DNA of 64,000 bases from Tissierella sp. Yu-01 (GCF_029537395.1 NZ_CP120677.1:2044566-2108565), one strand, 5' to 3'; numbered from the stretch's first letter, positions 35,215-44,174 are shown. Notes: a model not told the origin generated them from the sequence alone. Made by a program: numbers and translations.

Positions 35215-35499
35215 TTTCACAGTTCACAATTATTTGAGTCTAGCTATTAAGCTAAAGTCGGCTTCGTTAGCTAAATCGATACCCTTTCGATGAAATATAA
35301 CGAAATCAAAGATTTCTATATTTCTATCGTTGGGCACGAGTAGATTTAGACTTCGCGACATCTGACCTACCTTCAATTCGCTGACGCTCATTGGGTTAGG
35401 TCATAACCCGAGATTCCTCGGCTACGCTCGGAATGACTAGGCGACCAGAGGTCGCCAATCACTCTTCACTCTTACCTCTTAGTTCTTAGTTCTTAGTTC
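35215..35499. repeat. Mosaic of small intergenic repeats between fdhA and mogA
   Basis: This gene-free stretch holds several repeat pieces: GTCTAGCTATTAAGCTAAAG with a nearby TTAGCTAAATC; a copy of the AACCCGAGATTCCTCGG repeat at 35405-35437 shared with 32134-32226; the palindrome GGCGACCAGAGGTCGCC at 35439-35455; ACTCTTCACTCTTA; and a tandem array of the heptamer AGTTCTT near 35480-35500. No gene seen. Confidence 0.7.
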
Positions 35500-38175
35500 T
35501 TACCTATTACCTATCTTCTCTATCTTAACTGCTGCTACTTTTAATTCTGAAATCTTTGCTATTGGATCCCTAGCAGGATTTGTTAGATAATTTGCTGCTC
35601 CATCTGAGAAGTGGAATGGCATAAACAATACACCATCATCTATTATTTCTGTAATCTTTGCAGCTGTCTCAATTTCTCCTCTTCTAGATGTTAGCTTTAC
35701 TCTATCTCCATCTGAAATCCCTAGTCTATTTGCTGTTTCTTCGTTTATTTCTACATATGAAGACGGTGCTAGTTGATTTATCCCCTCAACTTTACCAGTC
35801 ATAGTCCTTGTATGATAATGGTATAAGATTCTACCCGTAGTAAATACATATGGGTATTCCCTATCTGGCATTTCTGCACTTTCTACATATTCAGCTGCCA
35901 TAAACAAGCCCTTTCCTCTTGCTATTGCTGCTTTGTGTAAATATTTAGTTCCTGGATGTTCCTTATCTAAACAAGGCCATTGAATTCCTTCTTTCTCAAT
36001 TCTATCATAACTTATACCACCATAGGATGGTGTCAATGAAGCTATTTCATCCATTACTTCTGATGGATGTAAGTACTTCTTTTCATATCCAAGATAATTC
36101 ATCAAATCCATAATTATCTTCCAATCTGGCTTAGCATCCCCAACAGGCTCTATAGCCTTTCTTACTCTCTGTACTCTTCTTTCAGTATTAGAGAAGGTAC
36201 CGTCTTTCTCAGCAAAGGATGCAGCAGGAAGTATCACATCGGCAAATTCTGCTGTTTCTGTCATGAATATATCCTGAACTACTAAAAAGTTAACACTTTC
36301 CAAAGCATGCTTTACATGGTTTATATCTGGGTCAGAAACCATTGGGTTTTCTCCCATTATATATAGGAATTTAATGCTACCATCAGCAGCCCCATCCATA
36401 ATCTCAGGAATTGTAAGACCTACTTTTGATGACAACTTTGAATTCCAAGCTTTCTCAAATTTCTCAATAACTTCAGGCTTAAATACCTTTTGATATCCAG
36501 GTAGATCACCTGGCAATCCTCCCATATCACAGGCACCTTGAACGTTATTCTGACCTCTTAATGGGTTAACTCCTGCACTTTCTTTTCCTACATTACCACA
36601 TAATAGGGCAAGGTTTGAAACACTCATTACTCCATTAGTTCCTGTAGTATGTTGAGTTATGCCCATAGTATAATATATTCCAGCTTTTTCAGCTTCACCA
36701 TAGATTGTTGCAGCTTTAATTATATCTTCAGCCTCAACTCCACATATCTTTGCAGCTCTTTCAGGAGTATATTCCTTAATTACATTTACTAATTCTTCAA
36801 AGTTCTCGCATCTTTCTTCTATAAATGTCTCGTCATACAATCCCTTTTCTAAAATTACATTCATCATACCATTTAATAGTGCAATATTTGTGCCAGGCTT
36901 TATTTGAAGATAAACATCAGCATAATCTGCTAGTTCAATCCTTCTAGGATCAGCTACTATAAGCTTAGCTCCTCTTTTTATAGCCTGCTTCATCTTTGTT
37001 CCTATAACAGGATGATTCTCTGTTGTATTTGAACCAATAACAAACATTGCATCTGTATTTATTATTTCCCCTATGCTATTTGTCATAGCACCACTACCTA
37101 ATGTAGTTGCAAGACCTGCAACTGTAGAGGAATGTCAGAGTCGTGCACAGTGATCAACATTATTCGTGCCTATTACTGCCCTAAATAACTTTTGGAATAA
37201 ATAATTCTCTTCATTTGTACACCTTGCAGATGTTAATCCAGCAAAAGCTTCTGGACCACTTTCTTCTTTTGTTTCATTTACCTTTCTTCTAATATACCTA
37301 TATGCTTCATCCCATGTTGCTTCTTCAAACTTTCCATTTCTTTTAATCAACGGAGTCTTTAATCTATCTGGGTGATTTATGAATTTATATGCGAATTTAC
37401 CCTTTACACAAAGTAGTCCATCATTTGGACCTTCCTCAGAAGGCTCCACACCTACAACTTTGTTACCTTTTACTATTAGGTCCATTTGGCATCCTACACC
37501 ACAGTATGAACATGTGGTTTTGACACTCTTAGTTTCCCAATGTCTATAGTTTTGTTTTTTAGGTGTTAGTGCACCTACTGGACATACTGAGACACAGTTT
37601 CCACAGGAAACACACTTTGAATTTATTAATCCTTCATTAAAAGGAGTAGTAACTACTGCATCAAAACCTCTATTCTCTAAGCCTATGGCAGATGTTCCCT
37701 GTAGTTCATCACATACTCTAACACATAAACCACAAAGTATACACTTACTAGCATCATAATCATAGAAAGGATTGGATGTGTCTATCTTTGGTGTTCTCTT
37801 AGCTCCTACATAGCTGCTTTCCGTTATTCCATATTCATAACAATAGTCTTGTAATTTACACTTACCTGATTTATCACAGCTTAAACATTCCAATGGATGG
37901 TTCCCAACTAATAAGTCCAAAACATCCCTTCTAGCTTCCATTACCTTTTCGCTATGTGTCTGCACTACCATATTATCCTTTACCATTGTGCTACAGGATG
38001 TCATCAATTTCTTGGAATCTTCTATTTCAACTAGACAAAGTCTACAGGATGAAGATGGTTCTAATCTATCATCATGGCATAGTGTAGGTATATCTATACC
38101 AGCTTTTCTACATGCCTGTAATATAGTAGTATTCTTTCCTACCTCATACTGAATACCATTAATTGTTATGTTCAT
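35500..38175 (-). CDS. fdhA: Formate dehydrogenase catalytic subunit, selenoprotein (TGA read as Sec)
   Basis: One 891-residue protein crossing an in-frame TGA at 37135-37137 (codon 347). The context VDHCARL-Sec-HSSTVAGL is the active site of formate dehydrogenases, where Sec ligates tungsten or molybdenum and the next His acts in catalysis. Order: [2Fe-2S] domain (CHDDRLEPSSSCRLC), His-Cys cluster (HPLECLSCDKSGKC), two [4Fe-4S] motifs (CILCGLCVRVCDE and CVSCGNCVSVCPVGAL), the MopB cluster (CSYCGVGCQMDLI), the molybdopterin domain and the C-terminal dinucleotide-binding domain (GRILYHYHTRTMTGKV). It is the last gene of the fdh operon and needs SelA/B/C supplied elsewhere. It reduces CO2 or oxidises formate in the cytosol (no Tat signal). 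Confidence 0.95.
37104..37137 (-). promoter_or_regulatory. UGA(Sec) codon and SECIS-like hairpin in fdhA
   Basis: On the minus strand, TGA (37137-37135) is followed 12 nt later by GTTGCA-GGTCT-TGCAAC (37122-37106). The 6-bp stem and GGUCU loop match the E. coli fdhF SECIS, whose upper part is GGUUGCAGGUCUGCACC. This directs Sec insertion. Confidence 0.92.
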
Positions 38176-38178
38176 TGC

Positions 38179-39132
38179 TTACTCCTCTCCGACACTTTCT
38201 TTACCTGAGTCTATCTTTTCAATCTTTTCTAATATATCCTCTAATGAAAGAGCCTTCGTCCAAGTTGTCTTTTCAAATTTACCACTAATTTTTCTATAAG
38301 GGTCTTCCGGTTTGTCTACATATAATAGTTCCGTTGTAAGTCTGCCCTTCAAGCATAATGGTCGTCCATTAGTAGGTGGTTTAGCTACTACTGCAATATT
38401 TTTCTTTCCACTTGATTTTATCTCAAACTCACAACCATATTGGCAAGACTTACAATTTACAACTCTTGATTTACCTTCCCAAGCTCTGATTTTCCCCATA
38501 GCTCTCTTATCTACTAATGCACCAACTGGACATACCGTAACACATCTATTACAGGATACACAACTTGATTCTTCAAGAGTTTGGTCTGCATCGCAGACTA
38601 TCTTCGTATCATATCCTCTTTCAGAGAAGGATAGTACTTGTCTTTCACTAACTTGAGCACAAGTTCGTACACATTTGCCACATAGTATACACTTTGCATT
38701 ATCCTTTAAAATATATGGACTTGATGTATCCAAAAGCTGCGGTCTCATTGCACCATCATGTTCTCTAAATTTTAGTCCATATTCATATGCATATTTTTGT
38801 AAATAACATTCTCCAGCCTTTTGACATGTTAAACAGTCATTTGGATGACTATCTAGTAATAGCTGTAATATATCTTTTCTAGTTTCCACTACTTTTTCAC
38901 TATCTGTATGAACTACCATACCCTCTTTAACTCTAGTAGAACATGAAGTTTGAAGTTTTTTATTACCTTCTATTTCAACTATACAAAGCCTACATGCTGC
39001 TACTACCTCTAAATTAGGGTCATAACATAGGGCAGGTATCTCAATATCTAATTTTTTTGCCGCTTCTATAATCGATGTATCACTAGGTACAGTAACCTTT
39101 TGGCCATCGATTGTTATTGTAACATTCGCCAT
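38179..39132 (-). CDS. NuoG-like iron-sulfur electron-transfer subunit of the formate dehydrogenase complex
   Basis: A 317-residue protein closely resembling the first 300 residues of FdhA. It has an N-terminal [2Fe-2S] domain (CYDPNLEVVAACRLC), the His-Cys cluster (HPNDCLTCQKAGEC), two [4Fe-4S] motifs (CILCGKCVRTCAQV and CVSCNRCVTVCPVGAL) and a remnant MopB cluster (CKSCQYGCEFEI, then CLKGRLTT), but no catalytic domain. It lies 3 bp before fdhA and 16 bp after the NuoF-like gene. It is likely a wiring subunit between NADH or ferredoxin and FdhA, as in HydA/NuoG-type modules that lack an active site. Confidence 0.88.
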   Translation of the reverse strand: MANVTITIDGQKVTVPSDTSIIEAAKKLDIEIPALCYDPNLEVVAACRLCIVEIEGNKKLQTSCSTRVKEGMVVHTDSEKVVETRKDILQLLLDSHPNDCLTCQKAGECYLQKYAYEYGLKFREHDGAMRPQLLDTSSPYILKDNAKCILCGKCVRTCAQVSERQVLSFSERGYDTKIVCDADQTLEESSCVSCNRCVTVCPVGALVDKRAMGKIRAWEGKSRVVNCKSCQYGCEFEIKSSGKKNIAVVAKPPTNGRPLCLKGRLTTELLYVDKPEDPYRKISGKFEKTTWTKALSLEDILEKIEKIDSGKESVGEE

Positions 39133-39148
39133 CTAATTACCTCCTATG

Positions 39149-40738
39149 CTATCTTTTAACTACTGCACTTACTTTTGGAGGGCATGCTTCCATACATGCT
39201 CCACATTTTATACATCTATCTTGATCTATAACATGTAATTCCTTTTTATTACCAAATATACATCCAACTGGACAAGCTCTCGCACATGCTCCACATCCAA
39301 TACATTTATCGGTAATGAAGTATTGTACCAATGACTGGCAAGATCCTGCTGGACATCTCTTTTCTTTTATATGAGCCTCATATTCATCTCTGAAATACTT
39401 AATTGTTGTAACTACTGGGTTAGCAGCAGTTTGTCCTAAGCCACATAGTGAAGCAGAAGTAATTGTCTTTGAAAGCTTTTCAAGTTTTTCAATATATTCT
39501 TCTTCTGCCTTTCCAGCAACTATATCTTCTAACATTTCTAGCATTCTCTTAGTGCCTTCTCTACACGGAACACATTTACCACAGGATTCCTCTACAGTAA
39601 AGTCAAGAAAGAATCTTGCTATATCAACCATACAAGTATCCTCATCCATAACTACCATTCCACCTGAACCCATGATTGAACCAATCTTTCCTAAAGACTC
39701 AAAATCAACAGGTGTGTCAATAAGTTCTGCAGGTATACAACCTCCTGAAGGACCTCCTGTCTGAACAGCCTTAAATTCTTTACCGTTTTGTACGCCACCA
39801 CCGATATCGTATACAATTTCTCTAAGAGGCATTCCCATTGGTACCTCAACAAGACCAGCATTTTCAACTTTACCAACAAGTGCAAACACTTTAGTTCCAG
39901 GTGATTTTTCAGTTCCTATACTTCTGAACCAATCAACACCTCTTTGGAAAATAACTGGTACATTTGCATATGTTTCTACGTTATTAATAATTGTAGGTTT
40001 TTGCCATAAACCCTTATGAGCTGTTCTAAACACCTTAGTTCTTGGCATTCCTCTTTTACCTTCTATAGATTCTATAAGGGCTGTCCCTTCACCACATACA
40101 AAGGCACCTGAACCAAGTCTAAGCTCAATATCAAAACTAAAGTCCGTTCCTAAAATGTTGTTTCCTAAAACTCCTAATTCCTTGGCCTGTTCTATTGCAA
40201 TCTTTAAAGTTTTAACTGCTAGTGGATATTCAGCTCTAACATAGATAAAGCCTTTATTAGCACCTATGGCATATCCACCTATTGCCATACCCTCTAATAC
40301 TGAATGAGGGTCATTTTCCAATATGGACCTATCCATAAAAGCACCAGGGTCTCCTTCATCAGCATTACAGATCATGTATTTTTGATCTACATCATATTTT
40401 GTTGCTTCCTCCCACTTTCTTCCTGTTGGGAAACCTGCACCACCTCTACCTCTCAAGTTAGATGCCTTCATATCCTCTATAATATCCATAGGAGATCTAT
40501 TCATTAATATATCTGCCAAAGCAGAATATCCATCTAATGCTATGTAATCTTCAATATTATACGGATCAATAATACCGCAGTTCTTCAATGCGATTCTTAC
40601 CTGCTTTTTATAGTAATCTCCCTTAAGTACTATAGTTCCGTCATCATTTATAACTGTATCATCTTTTTCTTTTAATCTTGCCTCTAATATAGGTCTCTGT
40701 CTCTCTTTAATTTGTTTTAAATTTTCAACTGTTATCAA
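39149..40738 (-). CDS. NuoF/HydB-like flavin and NADH-binding subunit
   Basis: A 529-residue protein: the NADH/FMN domain with LRGRGGAGFPTGRKWE, NADEGDPGAFMDR and GSGAFVCGEGTALIESIEG, the N3-type cluster CGKCVPCREGTKRM with the later Cys, and a C-terminal pair of ferredoxin motifs (CIGCGACARACPVGCI and CIKCGACMEACPP). The N-terminal thioredoxin-like [2Fe-2S] domain of full HydB/HylB is missing. The start is TTG 40738. It accepts or donates NAD(H) electrons for formate turnover; the two extra ferredoxin clusters would allow ferredoxin docking and make electron bifurcation possible. Confidence 0.92.
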   Translation of the reverse strand: MITVENLKQIKERQRPILEARLKEKDDTVINDDGTIVLKGDYYKKQVRIALKNCGIIDPYNIEDYIALDGYSALADILMNRSPMDIIEDMKASNLRGRGGAGFPTGRKWEEATKYDVDQKYMICNADEGDPGAFMDRSILENDPHSVLEGMAIGGYAIGANKGFIYVRAEYPLAVKTLKIAIEQAKELGVLGNNILGTDFSFDIELRLGSGAFVCGEGTALIESIEGKRGMPRTKVFRTAHKGLWQKPTIINNVETYANVPVIFQRGVDWFRSIGTEKSPGTKVFALVGKVENAGLVEVPMGMPLREIVYDIGGGVQNGKEFKAVQTGGPSGGCIPAELIDTPVDFESLGKIGSIMGSGGMVVMDEDTCMVDIARFFLDFTVEESCGKCVPCREGTKRMLEMLEDIVAGKAEEEYIEKLEKLSKTITSASLCGLGQTAANPVVTTIKYFRDEYEAHIKEKRCPAGSCQSLVQYFITDKCIGCGACARACPVGCIFGNKKELHVIDQDRCIKCGACMEACPPKVSAVVKR

Positions 40739-40741
40739 AGC

Positions 40742-41236
40742 CTACACCTCACTTCTATACTTATCTAGAATTGATTTAACTTCATCTTTTTTAACCTTTG
40801 CATAAACATCTTCATTAACAAGAATAACTGGAGCTTTACTGCAATCTCCTACACATCTACATGAGTTTATTGAAAACACTAAATCAGGTGTTGTATTTCC
40901 TGCCTTGATATTTAGTTGTTCTTCTATTTCCTCTAGAATATCTTGTGCACCCTTTACATAACAAGCTGTACCTAAGCATACGCTTATGATGTTCTTTCCT
41001 TTTGGTATAAATGAAAACTGAGCATAGAATGTCGCTACTCCATAAATTTCTGACATAGGGATGTTTAACTGCCTAGAAATCATTTGTAATATTTCTAGTG
41101 GTAAATACCCAAATATTCCTTGGGCCTCTTGAAGAACTGGCATTAATACACCAGGCATGTCCCTGTGTTCTTCAATGAACAACTTGAATTTTTCAATATT
41201 GTCCTTATTTTTCTCTTTATCAAACTTGAACTCCAT
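40742..41236 (-). CDS. NuoE/HydC-like [2Fe-2S] subunit
   Basis: A 164-residue thioredoxin-fold ferredoxin, first gene of the fdh operon. An N-terminal helical part (MPVLQEAQGIFGYLPLEIL) precedes the cluster ligands CLGTACYVKGA and NSCRCVGDCSKAPVI. Together with the NuoF-like subunit it forms the NADH-reacting module. ATG 41236 follows GGGAGG. Expression is controlled by the promoter and cre site at 41266-41294. Confidence 0.93.
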   Translation of the reverse strand: MEFKFDKEKNKDNIEKFKLFIEEHRDMPGVLMPVLQEAQGIFGYLPLEILQMISRQLNIPMSEIYGVATFYAQFSFIPKGKNIISVCLGTACYVKGAQDILEEIEEQLNIKAGNTTPDLVFSINSCRCVGDCSKAPVILVNEDVYAKVKKDEVKSILDKYRSEV

Positions 41237-41265
41237 TTTTTTCCTCCCTTTATATATACATACAC

Positions 41266-41294
41266 ATTGTAAGCGTTTGCAGTATTTTTAACAA
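41266..41294 (-). promoter_or_regulatory. fdh operon promoter with cre site (CcpA)
   Basis: TTGTTA (41289-41294), 17-bp spacer, TACAAT (41266-41271). The cre-type sequence TGTAAGCGTTTGCA (41268-41281, plus strand) fits TGWAANCGNTNWCA except at one position and covers the -10 and spacer, so CcpA binding would block RNA polymerase. Confidence 0.75.
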
Positions 41295-41377
41295 AGATGT
41301 AATTTTTATAATGTTTAATACTAAATATGTTATAATATTTAGGTTCTAAAGTCAATGAATGGTAAAGGAGAGAACGT

Positions 41378-41644
41378 ATGAAATATTTTACAGCTTACTT
41401 GGTTTTAGTTAATTTGATTACTTTTTTGTTGTTTCTAGTTGATAAGAAAAAAGCTCAGAATAATAAATGGAGAATACCAGAAGGGAGATTATTATTTTTT
41501 GCTTTAATTGGTGGAAGTTTAGGTGGAATTCTTGGCATGAAAATATTTAGACATAAAACCAAGACACCAAAATTTACAATAGGAATGCCAGTGTTATTGA
41601 TAATAAATATTATTAGTTTATTTTATATAATTAAAATCTGGTAA
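41378..41644 (+). CDS. DUF1294 small membrane protein
   Basis: An 88-residue protein with membrane helices at about 4-22, 38-56 and 67-86. The conserved DUF1294 core reads VDKKKAQNNKWRIPEG, then the Gly-rich LIGGSLGGILGMKIFRHKT and a final helix. It is often found next to DNA-binding or cold-shock domains in other bacteria, but here it stands alone. Divergent from the fdh operon, it shares only the intergenic region; a TATAAT sits near 41330. Function unknown. Confidence 0.8.
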   Translation: MKYFTAYLVLVNLITFLLFLVDKKKAQNNKWRIPEGRLLFFALIGGSLGGILGMKIFRHKTKTPKFTIGMPVLLIINIISLFYIIKIW

Positions 41645-41681
41645 GAATTTTCTTATCACTTAGTCTCTTTAAGTATCGGAA

Positions 41682-41801
41682 GAAATTGCATAGCAATTTC
41701 ATCACACCACTGCAACGAGGTGAGTGATTATCACACACCACCCGTTTACTTAAATAAGTACCTGGCCACTTATAGAAGCGGGGGTTATCATTTACCTCGT
41801 T
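41682..41801 (+). ncRNA. Candidate structured RNA or repeat element
   Basis: Two outer arms, AACGAGGTGAGTGAT (41714-41728) and ATCATTTACCTCGTT (41787-41801), pair along all 15 positions if two G-U pairs are allowed. These are G-U only on the plus strand, which favours a transcript over simple DNA symmetry. Inside, CCCGTTT pairs with AAGCGGG, and ACTTA/TAAGT alternatives remain. A perfect hairpin GAAATTGC-ATA-GCAATTTC lies at 41682-41700. A partial copy of its 3' arm recurs at 61119-61153. No protein is supported. Confidence 0.5.
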
Positions 41802-41928
41802 ATAAACAAAATCTATACCACCTTTCATAAACATAAAATATATCAATTTGAAGATTCCCAAAGGCTATAGTAGACTTGAAATATATGGTACTTTAGGCGT
41901 TTAAAGAAAATATCGAAAGGGGTATAGT

Positions 41929-42873
41929 ATGAAAAACATTGTTAAGAAACTACCAATCCCAATAACCGGACTTATGCTGGGACTTGCTGCCTTAGGAAAT
42001 CTAATTCAGTCCTACAGTAATATCTTAAGAAATGTATTTGGGCTTATTTCAGGTATTATTCTTTTATTAGTGTTGATAAAAATTTTTATGTTTCCAAAGG
42101 GTGTTAAGGAAGCTTTGGAAAGTCCTGCTGTAGCTAGTGTATTTCCTACATTATCAATGACAATTATGTTATTGGCGGGATATTTAAAGCCTATAAATGC
42201 TCAATTAGCATTTGCATTATGGATTGCAGGCATTATACTACATATTTTATTAATGATTTGGTTTACAAAAAAATTTGTTAGTAATTTTAATATTAAGAAG
42301 GTTTTTCCAAGTTGGTATATTGTATATGTTGGCATAGCTGTAGCAAGTGTAACTTCAGGTGCTTTTGAAATGCAATTATTAGGAAAAATTGCATTCTACT
42401 TTGCATTAATTGCATATTTAATACTACTTCCAGTAGTTTTAAAGAGAGTATTCATTGTTAAAGGAATTCCTGAGCCCGCACAACCAGGTATTGCAATCTT
42501 ATCTGCACCAGCAAGCTTGTGTTTAGCAGGATATATGAATTCATTTGCTGATAAAAGCATGATCCTTGTTTGGTTCTTGTTGATTATTTCACAAGTAACA
42601 TATTTTGCAGTACTTCTTTATATGCCAAAATTATTAAAGTTAAAATTTTATCCAAGTTACTCTGGCTTTACTTTCCCTTTAGTAATAAGCGCTCTTTCAT
42701 TAAAGCTTACAAACGGGTTCTTAACTAAATCAGGAAATCCTGTACCTATTCTTAAAAGCCTAGTTACTCTTGAGGAATTAATAGCAGTAACTATTGTTAT
42801 ATATGTATTTATAAGATTTATAAATTTTCTATTGGCAAAGGAAACACCTACACCAATCGTATCCAAAAAATAA
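41929..42873 (+). CDS. TDT/SLAC1-family membrane transporter
   Basis: A 314-residue protein with about ten membrane helices of the tellurite-resistance/dicarboxylate transporter family (TehA, malate permease, plant SLAC1). The N-terminal PIPITGLMLGLAALGNLIQSYS and central QPGIAILSAPASLCLAGY segments are typical. It probably moves an organic or inorganic anion. It is followed 16 bp later by a C_GCAxxG_C_C protein. The substrate cannot be read from the sequence. Confidence 0.85.
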   Translation: MKNIVKKLPIPITGLMLGLAALGNLIQSYSNILRNVFGLISGIILLLVLIKIFMFPKGVKEALESPAVASVFPTLSMTIMLLAGYLKPINAQLAFALWIAGIILHILLMIWFTKKFVSNFNIKKVFPSWYIVYVGIAVASVTSGAFEMQLLGKIAFYFALIAYLILLPVVLKRVFIVKGIPEPAQPGIAILSAPASLCLAGYMNSFADKSMILVWFLLIISQVTYFAVLLYMPKLLKLKFYPSYSGFTFPLVISALSLKLTNGFLTKSGNPVPILKSLVTLEELIAVTIVIYVFIRFINFLLAKETPTPIVSKK

Positions 42874-42889
42874 TTAAGGGGGACTTAAA

Positions 42890-43396
42890 ATGACATTAGT
42901 AAATACTAAGGAATTTACAAAGGATGAATTACTTGACAGAGTAACAAAGGATTCAGAGGAACTATTTAGAACAGGTACATATTTTTGTAGTGAATCTGTG
43001 GTACAAACAATTAATGAACTTTTAGGAATGCCTTATGGTGCAGATGTAGTCAAACTTGCAAGTGGATTTCCTATAGGAATGGGTAAAGCTGGGTGTTTAT
43101 GTGGGGCTGTTTCAGGTGGACAAATGGCATTAGGCATGGCATATGGCAGAGTTGAAGGTGAACCTATGCCAGCAAACATGTTTGAAATATCAAAAAAATT
43201 ACATGATTATATTATGGATGAATATAAATCTAATTGCTGTAGAGTAATTACTAAACAATGGAAAGGCGATAATTTTGCAAGCCCAGAAAGAAAAGCACAC
43301 TGTATTACAATAACTGGTAAGGTGGCTAGATGGATTGCCAATGAGCTAATTAAAGATGGAAAGATAGAAGTTAAATCTGAGGTAGAAGCAGTGTAA
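42890..43396 (+). CDS. C_GCAxxG_C_C-family redox protein
   Basis: A 168-residue protein of the family named for its spaced cysteines: Cys in FCSESVV, the GCLCGAVSGGQMALG motif, CCRVITKQW and a last Cys in AHCITITG. Such proteins are thought to bind an iron-sulfur cluster or other metal and are common in anaerobes; they are also seen in split-Soret cytochromes. Here no haem motif CxxCH exists. It shares a transcript with the TDT transporter, suggesting a link between an imported anion and a redox step. Confidence 0.85.
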   Translation: MTLVNTKEFTKDELLDRVTKDSEELFRTGTYFCSESVVQTINELLGMPYGADVVKLASGFPIGMGKAGCLCGAVSGGQMALGMAYGRVEGEPMPANMFEISKKLHDYIMDEYKSNCCRVITKQWKGDNFASPERKAHCITITGKVARWIANELIKDGKIEVKSEVEAV

Positions 43397-43398
43397 AA

Positions 43399-43432
43399 AA
43401 TAATGGTAGATTATTCTACCATTATTTTTTAT
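43399..43432 (+). terminator. Terminator of the TDT operon
   Basis: AATAATGGTAGA pairs with TCTACCATTATT and a T run follows. It also faces the converging gene that ends at 43440. Confidence 0.9.
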
Positions 43433-43439
43433 TTTTTTA

Positions 43440-44174
43440 TTAAATTTCGACTAAATGCTTCCAATATCTCATAGGCATATAATTCTTTTTCAATCTAAGA
43501 TTTTTTCTACTTTCAATAGCCATATGCTTATAATATGCCTTCCACATTTCCTCATATTCCTCTTCATCTTCATGAATTAACAAGTTATCCTCAACTACAA
43601 AATCTCTGATAATCCATTCCTTTTTATTATAAAAAGCTGCTACATTTCTTTTAACATCATGTATAACCCAGTTCTCGTTGCTCATTCTATTTGCAAAGTG
43701 AGGGGCTACTAATCCAACAATATTGAATTCAGGCTCTAATGTTGCATATAAAATATCATTTTCAAGCATCTTGAATCTAAGTATTCCTAAAAATAGATGT
43801 TTCTCACGGGATACCTTAAAATTTATCTTATCAATTACCCGAACTACATCATTTGCTAGATTATTATCTATGTCTTTACCTATTTTATATCCTAATCTTA
43901 AGTAATCTAGAATGTTTATGCCACTTTTAGGTAGTTCAGAAAGATACGCATTAAACACCCTTCTTAAAGATTCTAAAGATATTTTCTCCTCAATTGACTT
44001 ATATACCTTCGATGACTTTTCAATGTCTGTAGTAATGAAATATCTCTGTATAAGAAAGTTCTCCTCTAATTTATCTATTGGTACAATATCATCAGGATTC
44101 TCACGTCTATAAAAGGCTTCATAAATACAGGTCAACAAACCATCAAAAGTACCATCATATACGTAGTAAATCAT
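43440..44174 (-). CDS. TIGR03915-family protein (DUF4130), partner of a radical-SAM DNA-repair protein
   Basis: A 244-residue protein of the DUF4130 group. Landmarks are YYVYDGTFDGLLTCIYEAF at the N-terminus, the central VSREKHLFLGILRFKML with YATLEPEFNIV, and the C-terminal MPMRYWKHLVEI. It overlaps the radical-SAM gene by 4 bases. The two proteins nearly always occur together. The family name links them to putative DNA repair or modification, and uracil-DNA glycosylase is nearby. The reaction is unknown. Confidence 0.85.
   Translation of the reverse strand: MIYYVYDGTFDGLLTCIYEAFYRRENPDDIVPIDKLEENFLIQRYFITTDIEKSSKVYKSIEEKISLESLRRVFNAYLSELPKSGINILDYLRLGYKIGKDIDNNLANDVVRVIDKINFKVSREKHLFLGILRFKMLENDILYATLEPEFNIVGLVAPHFANRMSNENWVIHDVKRNVAAFYNKKEWIIRDFVVEDNLLIHEDEEEYEEMWKAYYKHMAIESRKNLRLKKNYMPMRYWKHLVEI

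Noticed and set aside
35480..35500. CRISPR array
   Set aside because: The repeats are 7-bp tandem units without spacers, and no cas gene is present.
37086..37135. Frameshift or nonsense mutation in fdhA
   Set aside because: No frame change is needed, and the TGA aligns with the selenocysteine position with a SECIS hairpin after it.
41631..41861. Minus-strand 76-codon frame between DUF1294 and the TDT transporter
   Set aside because: It lies in the structured repeat region, has no ribosome site and reads through hairpin arms; it is probably a by-product of the repeat.
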